Below, in pieces: positions 39,301 to 46,628 of a stretch of DNA of 64,000 nt. Location: the NCBI RefSeq assembly GCF_014851395.1, contig NW_024040928.1, positions 15,577,012 through 15,641,011 of the forward strand, read 5' to 3'. Made by a program: the position numbers and the translations under genes. The first letter of the stretch is position 1; each line of letters starts with the position of its first letter. Below the pieces are notes generated by a model. The model was given only the letters and a program-made list of their open reading frames with translations. It did no database searches and was not told where the DNA came from. Origin of the DNA: Micropterus salmoides (Eukaryota; Chordata; Actinopteri; Centrarchiformes; Centrarchidae).

Positions 39301-42300
39301 CCCTGGAGCGTGAGACCGAGACCCCTTCTCCCTCGCTGGGTAGAGGCCTCCACAATCTCTTTGCGTCCCTGGCCGAACTTCCCCAGACCATCACCCTCAC
39401 GGAAGCCCATCTTGGCCTAAAGGAGTAAGAGGTGAGAGAGGATAATGGAGTTAGGAAAAGGCAGACAACTGCTAAACATTTAGTGTAAGGGCAGTTTACA
39501 CTAGGTCAGGTTAGGTTTCAACACATTACCATGAGTTTCTGAGAGACACTGTTGTACATAGTGAAATTGGAGGAGGCCTGTGTGGCGTCGGCGTCTTGGT
39601 CATCAAAGGATGATATGGAGGGCATGGAGAATCCCGGTCTGTGATCCTCCTGGTCACTGAGGGAATCATTTTGGCTAGAGTCTGGACAGACACACAGGTA
39701 CAAACCGTTCATATCGAAACATTAGCTGGCACAGACACCAAAGTATTCAAACAAACAAACCTCTGCTAAAACCATGATAACTTCTTGACTTATATCCTGA
39801 AATTTGTTAGCCCAACATTGTATTTAGGATTTAATTTGTATTCTGATTAGTTGATGCAGAACATCAGCTATTCTTTCTGAGGACAACACAAAACACAAAA
39901 GCGTGACAACAGATAAGAAACTCCAACAACATGATCTGAAAAAGTATAACTAACAATAATCTTTCTGGCAAACATCACTATTCATGTACACTGTATATTC
40001 ACACACAACATTTACAAGCAATGAATATACATACAAAGTGAAATCTTACAACATATTTGTCTACACATTGATATTGCTCTACATAAAGAAAATGTACAAA
40101 ATGTGGTTACAGGAACAGGGCTATTAGGTGTTGCTTGTTTTTTAAAGCAATCTGAGCAGGAAGTGACTTCCGTGCAACCAAGACTTGATTCACTGTGTGT
40201 TGCTTTGGTCGTGTCCTAGGAATTCTAGGAATTATGTAGAGACATCTGGTGACATGTTTAGTGGGGTAGATACAGTACAGGCCAAAAGTTTGGACACACC
40301 TTCTCATTCAATGCATTTTCTTTATTTTCATGACTATTTACATTGTAGATTCTCACTGAAGGCGTCAAAACTATGAATGAACACATGTGGAATTGTGTAC
40401 TTAACAAAAAAGTGTGAAATAACTGAAAACATGTCTTGTATTTTAGATTCCTCAAAGTAGCCACCCTTTGCTTTTTTGATAGCGCTGCAAACCCTTGGCG
40501 TTCTCTCAATGAGCTTCATGAGGTAGTCACCTGAAATGGTTTTCACTATCAATCAGCTAAGTAAAGGGAAACGAGTGGCCATCATTACTTTAACAAATGA
40601 AGGTCAGTCAGTCCAGAAAATTGCGAATACTTTGAATGTGTCCCCATGTGCAGTCGCAAAAACCATCAAGCGCTACAATGAAACTGGCTCACATGAGGAC
40701 CGCCCCAGGAAAGGAAGACCAAGAGTCACCTCTGCTGCTGAGGATAAGTTCATCCGAGTCACCAGCCTCAGAAATCGCAGGTTAACAGCAGCTCAGATTA
40801 GAGACCAGCTGAAAGCCACACAGAGTTCTAGCAGCAGACACATTTTTGGAACAACTGTTAAGAGGAAACTGCGTGAATCAGGCCTTCATGGTCAAGTAGC
40901 TGCTAGGAAACCACTGCTAAGGAGAGGCAACAAGCAGAAGAGATTTGTTTGGGCCAAGAAACACAAGGAATGGACATCAGACCAGTGGAAATCTGTGCTT
41001 TGGTCTGACGAGTCCAAATTTGAGATCTTTGGTTCCAACCGCCGTTTCTTTGTGCGACGCAGAAAAGGTGAACAGTTGGATTCTACATGCCTGGTTCCCA
41101 CCGTTAAGCATGGAGGAGGAGGTGTGATGGCGTGGGGGTGCTTTGCTGGTGACACTATTGGGGATGTATTCAAAATTGAAGGCATACTGAACCAGCATGG
41201 CTACCACAGCATCCTGCAGCGACATGCCATCCCATCCGGTTTGCGTTTAGTTGGACCATCATTTATTTTTCAACAGGACAATGACCCCAAACACACCTCC
41301 AGGCTGTGTAAGGGCTATTTGACCAAGAGAGAGTGATGGAGTGCTGCACCAGATGACCAGGCCTCCACAGCCACCGGACCTGAACCCAATTGAGTTGGTT
41401 TGGGGTGAGCTGGACCGCAGAGTGAAGGCAAAAGGGCTAACAAGTGCTAAGCATCTCTGGGAACTCCTTCAAGACTGTTGGAAAACCATTTCAGGTGACT
41501 ACCTCTTGAAGCTCATCAAGAGAATGCCAAGAGTGTGCAAAGCAGTAATCAGAGCAAAAGGGTGGCTACTTTGAAGAAACTAGAATATAAGACATGTTTT
41601 CAGTTGTTTCATACTTTTTTGTTAAGTACATAATTCCACATGTGTTTATTCATAGTTTTGACGCCTTCAGTGAGAGTCTACAATGTAAACAGTCATGAAA
41701 ATAAAGAAAACGCATTGAATGAGAAGGTGTGTCCAAACTTTCGGCCTGTACTGTATGTATGTTAGAGCCAAACAACTAGGAATTTTCAATACATGAATGC
41801 CTCTAACAAAAACAAGGAGAGATGCCGTCAGCCTCACCACAACTTTTAACTGGGAGAGACTGACATGCGTGTTGTTTCCATTAGACCTTAGAGAGCATCA
41901 AAAAGCTTTGTTCTGAGCCAGCTGCAGGAGCATCATGATAAGGCAGCTAATAGGCTGCTAGAAGCTTCTAAATATACATAACTTCATTTAAAAAGAAAGT
42001 TCAATCACAATACACTATACATTACTCCATACACATTCCTAAATACAGATACAATATTATCATAACACTTTCAGTCACAATATTCATTTTTCATTTATTT
42101 ATATTTCCGCATACAGCTCTTGAACCTAACTGCTTTGCTGCAGTGGAAGAGCCAGCTAAGGCAGGAGCACTGGGAAACGATACAGTGGTGTAGCAAAGTT
42201 CTCCAGCATTAATGTAAATGTTATCAATGCACGTGGATGATCTGATTCCAGCACAAAGGTCAAGGGCAACTGGACTTTGTAAAAAAAAATACAAATAGAA

Positions 42301-45300
42301 GACGTTTAGAGCCACCCGTGGCCAAGTCTGAACAACAATCGTTGGTATCTTCACTTGAGGCCCAGTGGAAATGCTTGTTTAGTTTCCTACCATATCTACC
42401 ATCTTAGCCCCTTTGGTTGGTAACACGCCTCACCACATCCAAAACTCCACTGACTTGTAAACAAAGTCCAAGAACTAAAACTGGACACAGATGAAACCCT
42501 GGTGTCCTATGATGTGACCTCTTTGTTCACCTGCATCCCCACCATGGAGGCAGTAGAATCCGTAAGGAAACTGCTACTACAAGACAACACCCTGGACAAC
42601 AGAACCAGCCTCAGCCCTGACCAGATCAGTAAATTACTCAACTTCTGTCTAAACACCACCTATTTCCAGTACAACGGAGGAGTCTACAGACAAAAGCATG
42701 GCTGTGCCATGGGCTCACCAGTGTCACCCATTGTGGCCAACATCTACATGAAAGAAGTGGAGGGAAATTCCACTCATTCAGAGGAACAGCACCGAGCCAC
42801 TGGTACAGGTATGTGGATGACACTTGGGTCAAAATAAAAACCCAGGAGGTGCAAGCCTTCACAGATCAACTCCATGGACAGTAACATCAAGTTCACACGA
42901 GAAGATGTCCACAACAACAGTTTGACCTTCCTGGGCCTCGCTTCAGAAAGTGGGATTAGTGAAAATTCTGAGTATGTTAAGCCTGAGATGAGGGAAACTG
43001 AGTTTTCCGTTTCAGAGAGTGAGATCAGATAATGCCTAGACCAGTAACTCCGGCTACTGATGCTGTTAACCTAACCTCCTCGGGAAGTTTCTCTCTGACT
43101 CCTCCCCTCCTGCGGAGCCTGAGGCGGCTTTCTGACTCACTATTTCATTTCCTCATTCATTCTGTCGCTATCAAAGCACATATCTGAACGCATTTACATC
43201 TTTAAAAACTTTAAAATCCCGGTTAGATAGGCTATTAGTTTTTCACCCAAACATGATCTTGAACATGACCGCTTTTATGATCAATCTGTCATCGATGTTA
43301 GGACAGATCCCCGCACATCGTGGATTTGTCCTCAGCACAGAATAAAATCTATGTCCATCTTTAACGCTGTGACAAACACTTACTGTGTGCTAAATTACTG
43401 CAGTAATCACTGTTTAGTAACCTATAAAACTGAACAATGAACAGTAATCTTTCATACTGTAGGCTGGTCACACAGATTGGAACATTCCTATCGTCGTAAT
43501 CAACTGGAGATAATGTGACTATTTCTGAGTGAGGATGACTGTGATGCAGCTGAAACAAAGGTTTAAAAGTGAGTTTTTCTTTATTAGCTGCTGATAGTCT
43601 GTGTTTTGACAACATTAATAAAATACGTTGGCACACGTTCATATTAGGCCTACTAGCTCCACCCGATTAAAATGGAGACTCTGCCTTTATTTACCCGTTG
43701 CCATGGTGAATCATAGTATCAGCGCTCCATTGATCATGGCTTTTTTTCATCCCCATGCACGCGCTTCCATCAGGCTCAACATACTCAGAGTTGATTGAAC
43801 TTATTCTGACCAGCTGTTCTGGTACCGAAAACTCAAGAGTTTCCCACCTCAGGCTCAATCAACTCTGAACTCAGGGATAAACAGAGTTTATCCCTGAGTT
43901 CAGAGTTTGTTTTCCTGCTTTCTGAAACGGGGCCCTGGACTGTTCTGTACACATTGAAGAGAACATGAGCCTGCAAATTGGGGTTTACAAGAAACCCACA
44001 CACACGGACCAATACTTACTTTCTGATTCCCACCACCCACTGGAGCATAAGCTTGGGGTCTGGATCATCACAACTTTGCACCACAGAGCAGACCACATAC
44101 CAACAAGTGCACAAGTCAGAGAGAAGAAACAGAACCACCTGAAGGGGGCACTTACAGCCTGTGGATACAATGGACCTTGGCTACAAAGTCCAGGAAGATG
44201 GTTTGAAAGAGGTGTCAAGGAAGCCATCTACACCCGGGTTGAAAAGCCGTTGCTGAACAGAGGAGGGCGTCTACGCCACCACTTATCCCCCACTTACAAT
44301 GCTGTCCTTTCATCACTTCCCAGGAAACTGAGCAAGCATTTCCTCTTGGCCTCAGGTAAAGATACCGATTGTCGTTCAGACTTGGCCACGGGTGGCTCTA
44401 ACGACCATGACCACTGTCGTTACCACAGCCAGGAGCACTAACGAACCAGCGCTATTGACGATCCTAGCTATCAATCCCAGAAGTTAAAAAGCTGAGTTTC
44501 CCTACCAGTCAGTCAGACCTGAAGAAGGCTCTTGGATGAGGGACAAAACGTCTTCTATTCTATACTAAGTCCAGTTGCCCTTGACCTCAACCTTCGTTGG
44601 ATAACTATGACCTGGATGACTGAGAACATTCACGGACAGATTACAGCACCGTTAGTAAACACGCTGGCGGGTTAATTAATGACCTGAACCAGATTATAAA
44701 GCACTTGTTACATTGAGGAGTTTCTTTTTCAGCAGATAGCTTGATGAAAGAAATTTTATGTTCAGGTCTACCAGAAAATAAATCTCTCTATATTCACATC
44801 ACATACTCTGTCAGCATTTCACACAAGTTATCTATATACTGACTGTCAGAACTTGGTGGCCTATAACAGCATCCCAACAGCAAAGACTTTAAATGAAGCA
44901 GGTGAACATTTCAACAGCACTTGACATTAAGGCTATGATCACACAAAATCAGCTGTTGCGGCAATTAGCGCAGGGTTATGCAGCAATGTGGAGGGTTTGT
45001 GAGCATGTTTATTTATGCTTACAATGTAAATGCTGTGAAACAATCAGAGCATTTTATTTCTCTGATTAACAGCCTTTTCACTACCTCCTCATTCACTCTC
45101 AAGACTCAAACAAATGGACACAAACCAAAGGAAGCTTCTTGCATCTGATTTGGTGTGAATCCAGCCAAAGTCCTCTCTGAGCTTAACAGGACTGTGGCTC
45201 TGAATGTATATTGCTACTCCTTCCCAATAGGTATCCCTGTCCCTTCTATATATGTTATATACCTGTATTGCCACTGTGGCATCATCAGATAAGTCAAGTG

Positions 45301-46623
45301 GGTTTCAGAGATGGGCAGAATATGAATGTTGTCTGACATGAGCAAATTATCGATATCCTGAACCTTATTTCTAAGCCTACATATCTTAACATGGGCTATT
45401 TTCAATCCTTTCCTAGGAAGTGTATTAGATACAGACATGATATAGAAAAGAACAAATAGAGCAGAAAGAGCAACACTATTCAAAATTCAGTTGTGTGTGT
45501 GTGCAAAGTTAGGAACCCATAACCTTGGCTCTTTCCACTCTCTCAGTCTTTTGGGAGGGAGGGTAGACTATAAGTCTGTCATATCTGATGTACGCAATGT
45601 TCAATGTTCAGTTTGCCTCTTTCAGCTTCAAGGCTGGATGGAGTTCTTTTCACCTCTGGTATACGGCCTCAGCATAGTCCTCGTTGAGGAAGATGTTTGT
45701 TCCTTTCAGTTTATGGCCTCTTTCCAGAACCACCATCTTGTCCTTATATCGTAGGAATTTCTCCACTATTGGCCTGGGTCTGTCACCTAAATTGGTTTCC
45801 CTCCTGTAAGCAAACTCCACCTCGATCCTCTTTTCATTCAGCTTTACAGCGAGCAGCTCACGGAGCTTGTCCTCAGATTCCTCTCAGCTTCCACATGGGG
45901 ACTCAGGAATGCCTTCTACAATTATATTGTTCTGTTTCGACTGACCCTTGAGGAAGTCTGCTTTCCCAGTCATTGATAAGACTGATTCACACACGGTATT
46001 GATGACTGTTCATGAATATTTGCACTTTATAGTCAACTCTTCGCATGTCTCTTTTAGGTCTTCCACTTCTTTTGAGGTAAACTGCATACGGCTATTTAGG
46101 TCCTGGACCTCTTTAATCATATCATCCATTCTTTTATTCATAGAATCGACCAAGATTTGGATGAAGTCATTGAAGCTGTTTTCTTTCTGCATTACCAACT
46201 GCATGTAGATCCATGGTTTGGATGTCATGGTTGGAGTGTGGGTTAACGCTAATCCACGTACTTCCAGCCACCCAGGTTGAAACCGTAATGCTAGCTAGCA
46301 GTGCCAAACAAGATCCCCGGACATAAATGCAGTCATTGCAAAGCAGGCTAATCATGCCATGGGATCGAAAATCAAGTGGACCATTGTTAAACAGAAATGT
46401 TTTACAAATACTAAATAAATTTCTAAGCAGCTCTCTCATTTAGTTTGTGCCCAGAGCATGTAGAATATCATACTTTTATCTAATGGCAGAAATTGTTTGG
46501 AGGGGAGAAATTAATCTGTCTACCTTGTCTGGATAATTGTGACTCTTCATCAGAACTGCTGTCATCACGATGCCTCTTTGTTCCCTGCAGTGGTGACGAT
46601 GATGCCTCAGCTCGTCTCTTCAT
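31324..46623 (-). CDS. cmtr1: CMTR1, cap-specific mRNA 2'-O-methyltransferase 1, complete coding region (23 exons)
   Basis: Twenty-three minus-strand exons join with continuous phase to 2481 nt (826 aa plus TGA); human CMTR1 is 835 aa. CMTR1 methylates the ribose 2'-OH of the first transcribed nucleotide (cap-1) in the nucleus. Order of domains: basic N-terminus (MKRR, TKRHRD) consistent with nuclear import; G-patch at about residues 85-125; RrmJ/FtsJ methyltransferase at about 225-430 with the SAM loop DVCAGPGGFSEY at 264-275; guanylyltransferase-like domain at about 550-690; WW segment at about 746-775. The catalytic residues K228 (AAMKMAN), D353 (MADG) and K393 (CKTFD) align with human K239, D364 and K404; all are intact, so the gene looks functional. 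Intron 1 (6.8 kb) is packed with transposons. The first coding exon has its own 3' splice acceptor, so a non-coding exon lies upstream. Confidence 0.96.
31552..31660 (-). CDS. cmtr1: CMTR1 exon 22 (WW segment)
   Basis: Residues 746-781 and a split His. EPWTMAYSKNSKMKFFFNKT and TKESTYEMPP form the WW-type fold that in human CMTR1 contacts the RNA polymerase II C-terminal domain. Confidence 0.92.
31858..31970 (-). CDS. cmtr1: CMTR1 exon 21
   Basis: Residues 708-745 and a split Glu. LEMKVTKSSGGIPRLSYTGR and DDRHFLPTGLYIIKTVN. Confidence 0.93.
32064..32111 (-). CDS. cmtr1: CMTR1 exon 20
   Basis: Residues 692-707 and a split Arg. VKEVYRLEEMEKIFV is identical to human. Very short (48 nt), with a good acceptor (aaacag) and donor (gtacaa). 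Confidence 0.92.
32484..32552 (-). CDS. cmtr1: CMTR1 exon 19
   Basis: Residues 669-691 and a split Arg. IQMAEKFVKAVSKPSRPDMN then PI, nearly identical to human. Confidence 0.93.
32676..32767 (-). CDS. cmtr1: CMTR1 exon 18
   Basis: Residues 639-668 and a split Arg. GKAQRRINAVHVMDVLILNG, TDVREKHFNQ. Confidence 0.93.
33071..33196 (-). CDS. cmtr1: CMTR1 exon 17
   Basis: Residues 597-638. KSQIYTWDGKMPVRWRKLEN then ELPRDTLLSVEIVQELKGE, matching human SQIYTWDGR and ELPRDTLLSVEIVHELKGE. Confidence 0.93.
33510..33641 (-). CDS. cmtr1: CMTR1 exon 16
   Basis: Residues 553-596. TTLEKLRHVLDHRCIVGGGE and QIFLLALG belong to the guanylyltransferase-like domain, which in human CMTR1 lacks transfer activity. 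Confidence 0.92.
33834..34874. mobile_element. 1041-bp non-autonomous DNA transposon with TTAA target duplications
   Basis: TTAA at 33830-33833 and 34875-34878 flank inverted ends agaggtcatatta (13 bp). No open frame resembling a transposase is present. TTAA duplication occurs in piggyBac and Kolobok superfamilies; the agaggt ends fit Kolobok better. It is inserted in the CMTR1 intron between exons 16 and 15. Confidence 0.72.
34924..34992 (-). CDS. cmtr1: CMTR1 exon 15
   Basis: Residues 530-552. VPDKARVAPASSDPKSKFYE then LIK. A TTAA-flanked transposon ends 49 bp downstream of this exon in the intron. Confidence 0.92.
35094..35151 (-). CDS. cmtr1: CMTR1 exon 14
   Basis: Residues 510-529. TLSEPRQADIRKECLKLWA matches human TLSEPRQAEIRKECLRLWG. 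Confidence 0.92.
35250..35306 (-). CDS. cmtr1: CMTR1 exon 13
   Basis: Residues 491-509 and a split Pro. LCAVQIKALAKIHAYVVD matches the human LQIKALAKIHAFV segment. Confidence 0.9.
35393..35572 (-). CDS. cmtr1: CMTR1 exon 12
   Basis: Residues 431-490 and a split Asn. YVVCRGLKPGSDAVREYMFR, KLNQLRNTDSDVTDVVPL. Closely follows the human order. Confidence 0.93.
36286..36323. repeat. (ACAG)n tetranucleotide microsatellite at a splice donor
   Basis: About nine ACAG units; on the minus strand it reads (CTGT)n starting at about donor position +6 of CMTR1 exon 11. Confidence 0.93.
36329..36461 (-). CDS. cmtr1: CMTR1 exon 11 (second catalytic Lys)
   Basis: Residues 387-430 and a split Arg. GGHFVCKTFDLFTPFSVGLV holds K393 (human K404); it ends FKPVTSRPANSE. 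A tetranucleotide repeat starts at about position +6 of the donor. Confidence 0.95.
36664..36760 (-). CDS. cmtr1: CMTR1 exon 10
   Basis: Residues 355-386 and a split Gly. GFSVEGQENIQEILSKQLML then CQFLTAISTLRT, helices between the catalytic Asp and the second Lys. Confidence 0.94.
36952..37070 (-). CDS. cmtr1: CMTR1 exon 9 (catalytic Asp)
   Basis: Residues 315-354. EGGVDGDGDITRPENITAFR, then HFLMADG with D353 equal to human D364. Confidence 0.95.
37181..37379 (-). CDS. cmtr1: CMTR1 exon 8 (SAM-binding loop)
   Basis: Residues 249-314 and a split Gly codon. Contains DREGELLYFGDVCAGPGGFS and WHAKGFGMTLKG, the cofactor-binding loop and a cap/RNA-contact region. Confidence 0.95.
37489..37561 (-). 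CDS. cmtr1: CMTR1 exon 7 (catalytic Lys)
   Basis: Residues 224-248, AAMKMANMDHCFDNMFTNPK. K228 corresponds to human catalytic K239. Confidence 0.93.
38028..38122 (-). CDS. cmtr1: CMTR1 exon 6
   Basis: Residues 193-223 and a split Arg codon. EEMRRARTRSNPYETIRGGI and FLNR lead into the methyltransferase core. Confidence 0.93.
38760..38831 (-). CDS. cmtr1: CMTR1 exon 5
   Basis: Residues 169-192. IEDETEFCTEDLLHTLLRCK matches human IEDETEFCGEELLHSVLQCK. Both ends are in phase 0. Confidence 0.92.
38940..39032 (-). CDS. cmtr1: CMTR1 exon 4
   Basis: Residues 138-168. VDWFPECTTEIPDADELRDW matches the human WFPECTTEIPD segment. Confidence 0.93.
39258..39416 (-). CDS. cmtr1: CMTR1 exon 3 (G-patch)
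   Basis: Residues 85-137. AKMGFREGDGLGKFGQGRKE is the glycine-rich G-patch, which in human CMTR1 recruits the helicase DHX15. The exon ends with LNVDWRDEPE. Confidence 0.93.
39530..39681 (-). CDS. cmtr1: CMTR1 coding exon 2
   Basis: Residues 34-84. Ends with MYNSVSQKLM, identical to human. The acceptor ctgtccag precedes 39681 and the donor gtaatg follows. It is separated from exon 1 by the transposon-rich intron. Confidence 0.9.
40273..40544 (+). repeat. Left terminal inverted repeat of the Tc1-like element
   Basis: About 272 bp that pair with the right repeat at 41481-41753, with only scattered mismatches. The repeat extends past the transposase ATG at 40536 and contains, on the minus strand, a second copy of the transposase C-terminal coding sequence. 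Confidence 0.88.
40536..41574 (+). pseudogene. Tc1-like transposase, frameshifted
   Basis: The first part (40536-41336, 266 codons) has the paired helix-turn-helix DNA-binding region (LSKGKRVAIITL, ETGSHEDRPRKGRPR) and the DDE start: WSDESKFEIFG with the first Asp, and QQDNDPKHTS with the second. A frameshift near 41330-41340 creates an early stop. The remainder continues in another frame (to 41574) with PDLNPIELVWGELDRRVK, containing the catalytic Glu. The spacing fits a 2-bp deletion. The family's usual length is about 340 aa, so all domains are present but the protein is broken. Confidence 0.9.
41481..41753 (-). repeat. Right terminal inverted repeat of the Tc1-like element
   Basis: About 273 bp, inverse of 40273-40544. 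It includes the last roughly 30 codons of the transposase (KTISGDYLLKLIKRMPRV) and the stop. Confidence 0.88.
42934..43934. mobile_element. Nested 1001-bp non-autonomous DNA transposon, CTG target duplication
   Basis: Inserted into the Penelope-like coding sequence: CTG at 42931-42933 is repeated at 43935-43937, and removing the insert restores the Leu-Asp reading of the host element. Ends are inverted: ggcctcgcttcagaaag on the left and, inverted, ggccccgtttcagaaag on the right. No transposase is visible. A 3-bp CWG-type duplication suggests the PIF/Harbinger superfamily; that assignment is inference. Confidence 0.75.
43861..43907. repeat. Perfect 22-bp hairpin inside the nested transposon
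   Basis: Arms 43861-43882 and 43886-43907 are exact reverse complements around a 3-base loop (aga). It sits near the right end of the nested element, so it is probably a subterminal element feature. Confidence 0.85.
45080..46230 (-). mobile_element. LINE retrotransposon remnant (ORF1 and start of ORF2), minus strand
   Basis: Minus-strand translations show a coiled-coil-like stretch (46010-46228: MNKRMDDMIKEVQDLNSRM), an ORF1 C-terminal segment near 45690-45860 (RPRPIVEKFLRYKDKMVVLE), and the start of an endonuclease ORF at 45214-45483 (VKICRLRNKVQDIDNLL, SETHL). Frames are broken and reverse transcriptase is missing. The order is that of a LINE with an RNA-binding ORF1; the clade is not determined. 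It lies in CMTR1 intron 1, sense to the host gene. Confidence 0.65.
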
Positions 46624-46628
46624 TGTGG
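46524..46628 (-). CDS. cmtr1: CMTR1 first coding exon
   Basis: The acceptor tctgtttcag precedes 46628, then five UTR bases, then ATG at 46623-46621. Encodes residues 1-33, MKRRAEASSSPLQGTKRHRD followed by an acidic serine-rich stretch; the donor gtagac follows 46524. Human CMTR1 also begins MKRR. An acceptor directly before the ATG shows that a 5' UTR exon exists upstream. Confidence 0.88.

Larger units (their letters stand above)
40273..41753 (+). mobile_element. Tc1/mariner DNA transposon, full length but with a broken transposase
   Basis: A 1481-bp element flanked by TA on both sides (40271-40272 and 41754-41755). Both ends begin cagtacaggcc when read inward. The terminal inverted repeats are about 272 bp, very similar over their whole length, and reach into both ends of the transposase gene. 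It lies in CMTR1 intron 1, antisense to the host gene. The frameshifted transposase makes it non-autonomous now, although its ends look intact. Confidence 0.92.
42380..44441 (+). pseudogene. Penelope-like reverse transcriptase/endonuclease, broken
   Basis: Seen in order: PLVGNTPHHIQNST, YDVTSLFTCIPT, QKHGCAMGSPVSPIVANIYM, then (other frame) YVDD at 42810-42821, the RT active site. After the nested insertion come DCSVHIEENMSLQIGVYKKP and RWFERGVKEAIY, RGGRLRHHLSPTYNAVLSSL. The central GIY-YIG endonuclease residues expected between the last two blocks are absent, so that part is internally deleted. Several frameshifts make it non-functional. Confidence 0.8.
42256..44600 (+). mobile_element. Penelope-like retroelement, decayed, with inverted terminal copy
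   Basis: Reverse-transcriptase sequence followed by the C-terminal end typical of Penelope-like elements. The left flank (42256-42334) is a reverse-complement copy, with an internal gap, of the element's own 3' end (about 44373-44590); such partial inverted copies are a hallmark of this class. The 5' part of the coding region is missing. A separate 1001-bp DNA transposon splits it at 42934-43934. It lies in CMTR1 intron 1, antisense to the gene. Boundaries are approximate. Confidence 0.78.

Noticed and set aside
40334..40552. 72-aa minus-strand open frame resembling a transposase end
   Set aside because: Not a separate gene. It is the inverted copy of the transposase C-terminus carried by the left terminal repeat.
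43361..43642. 93-aa minus-strand open frame in the nested transposon as a transposase
   Set aside because: No DDE or helix-turn-helix motif is visible, and it is too short.
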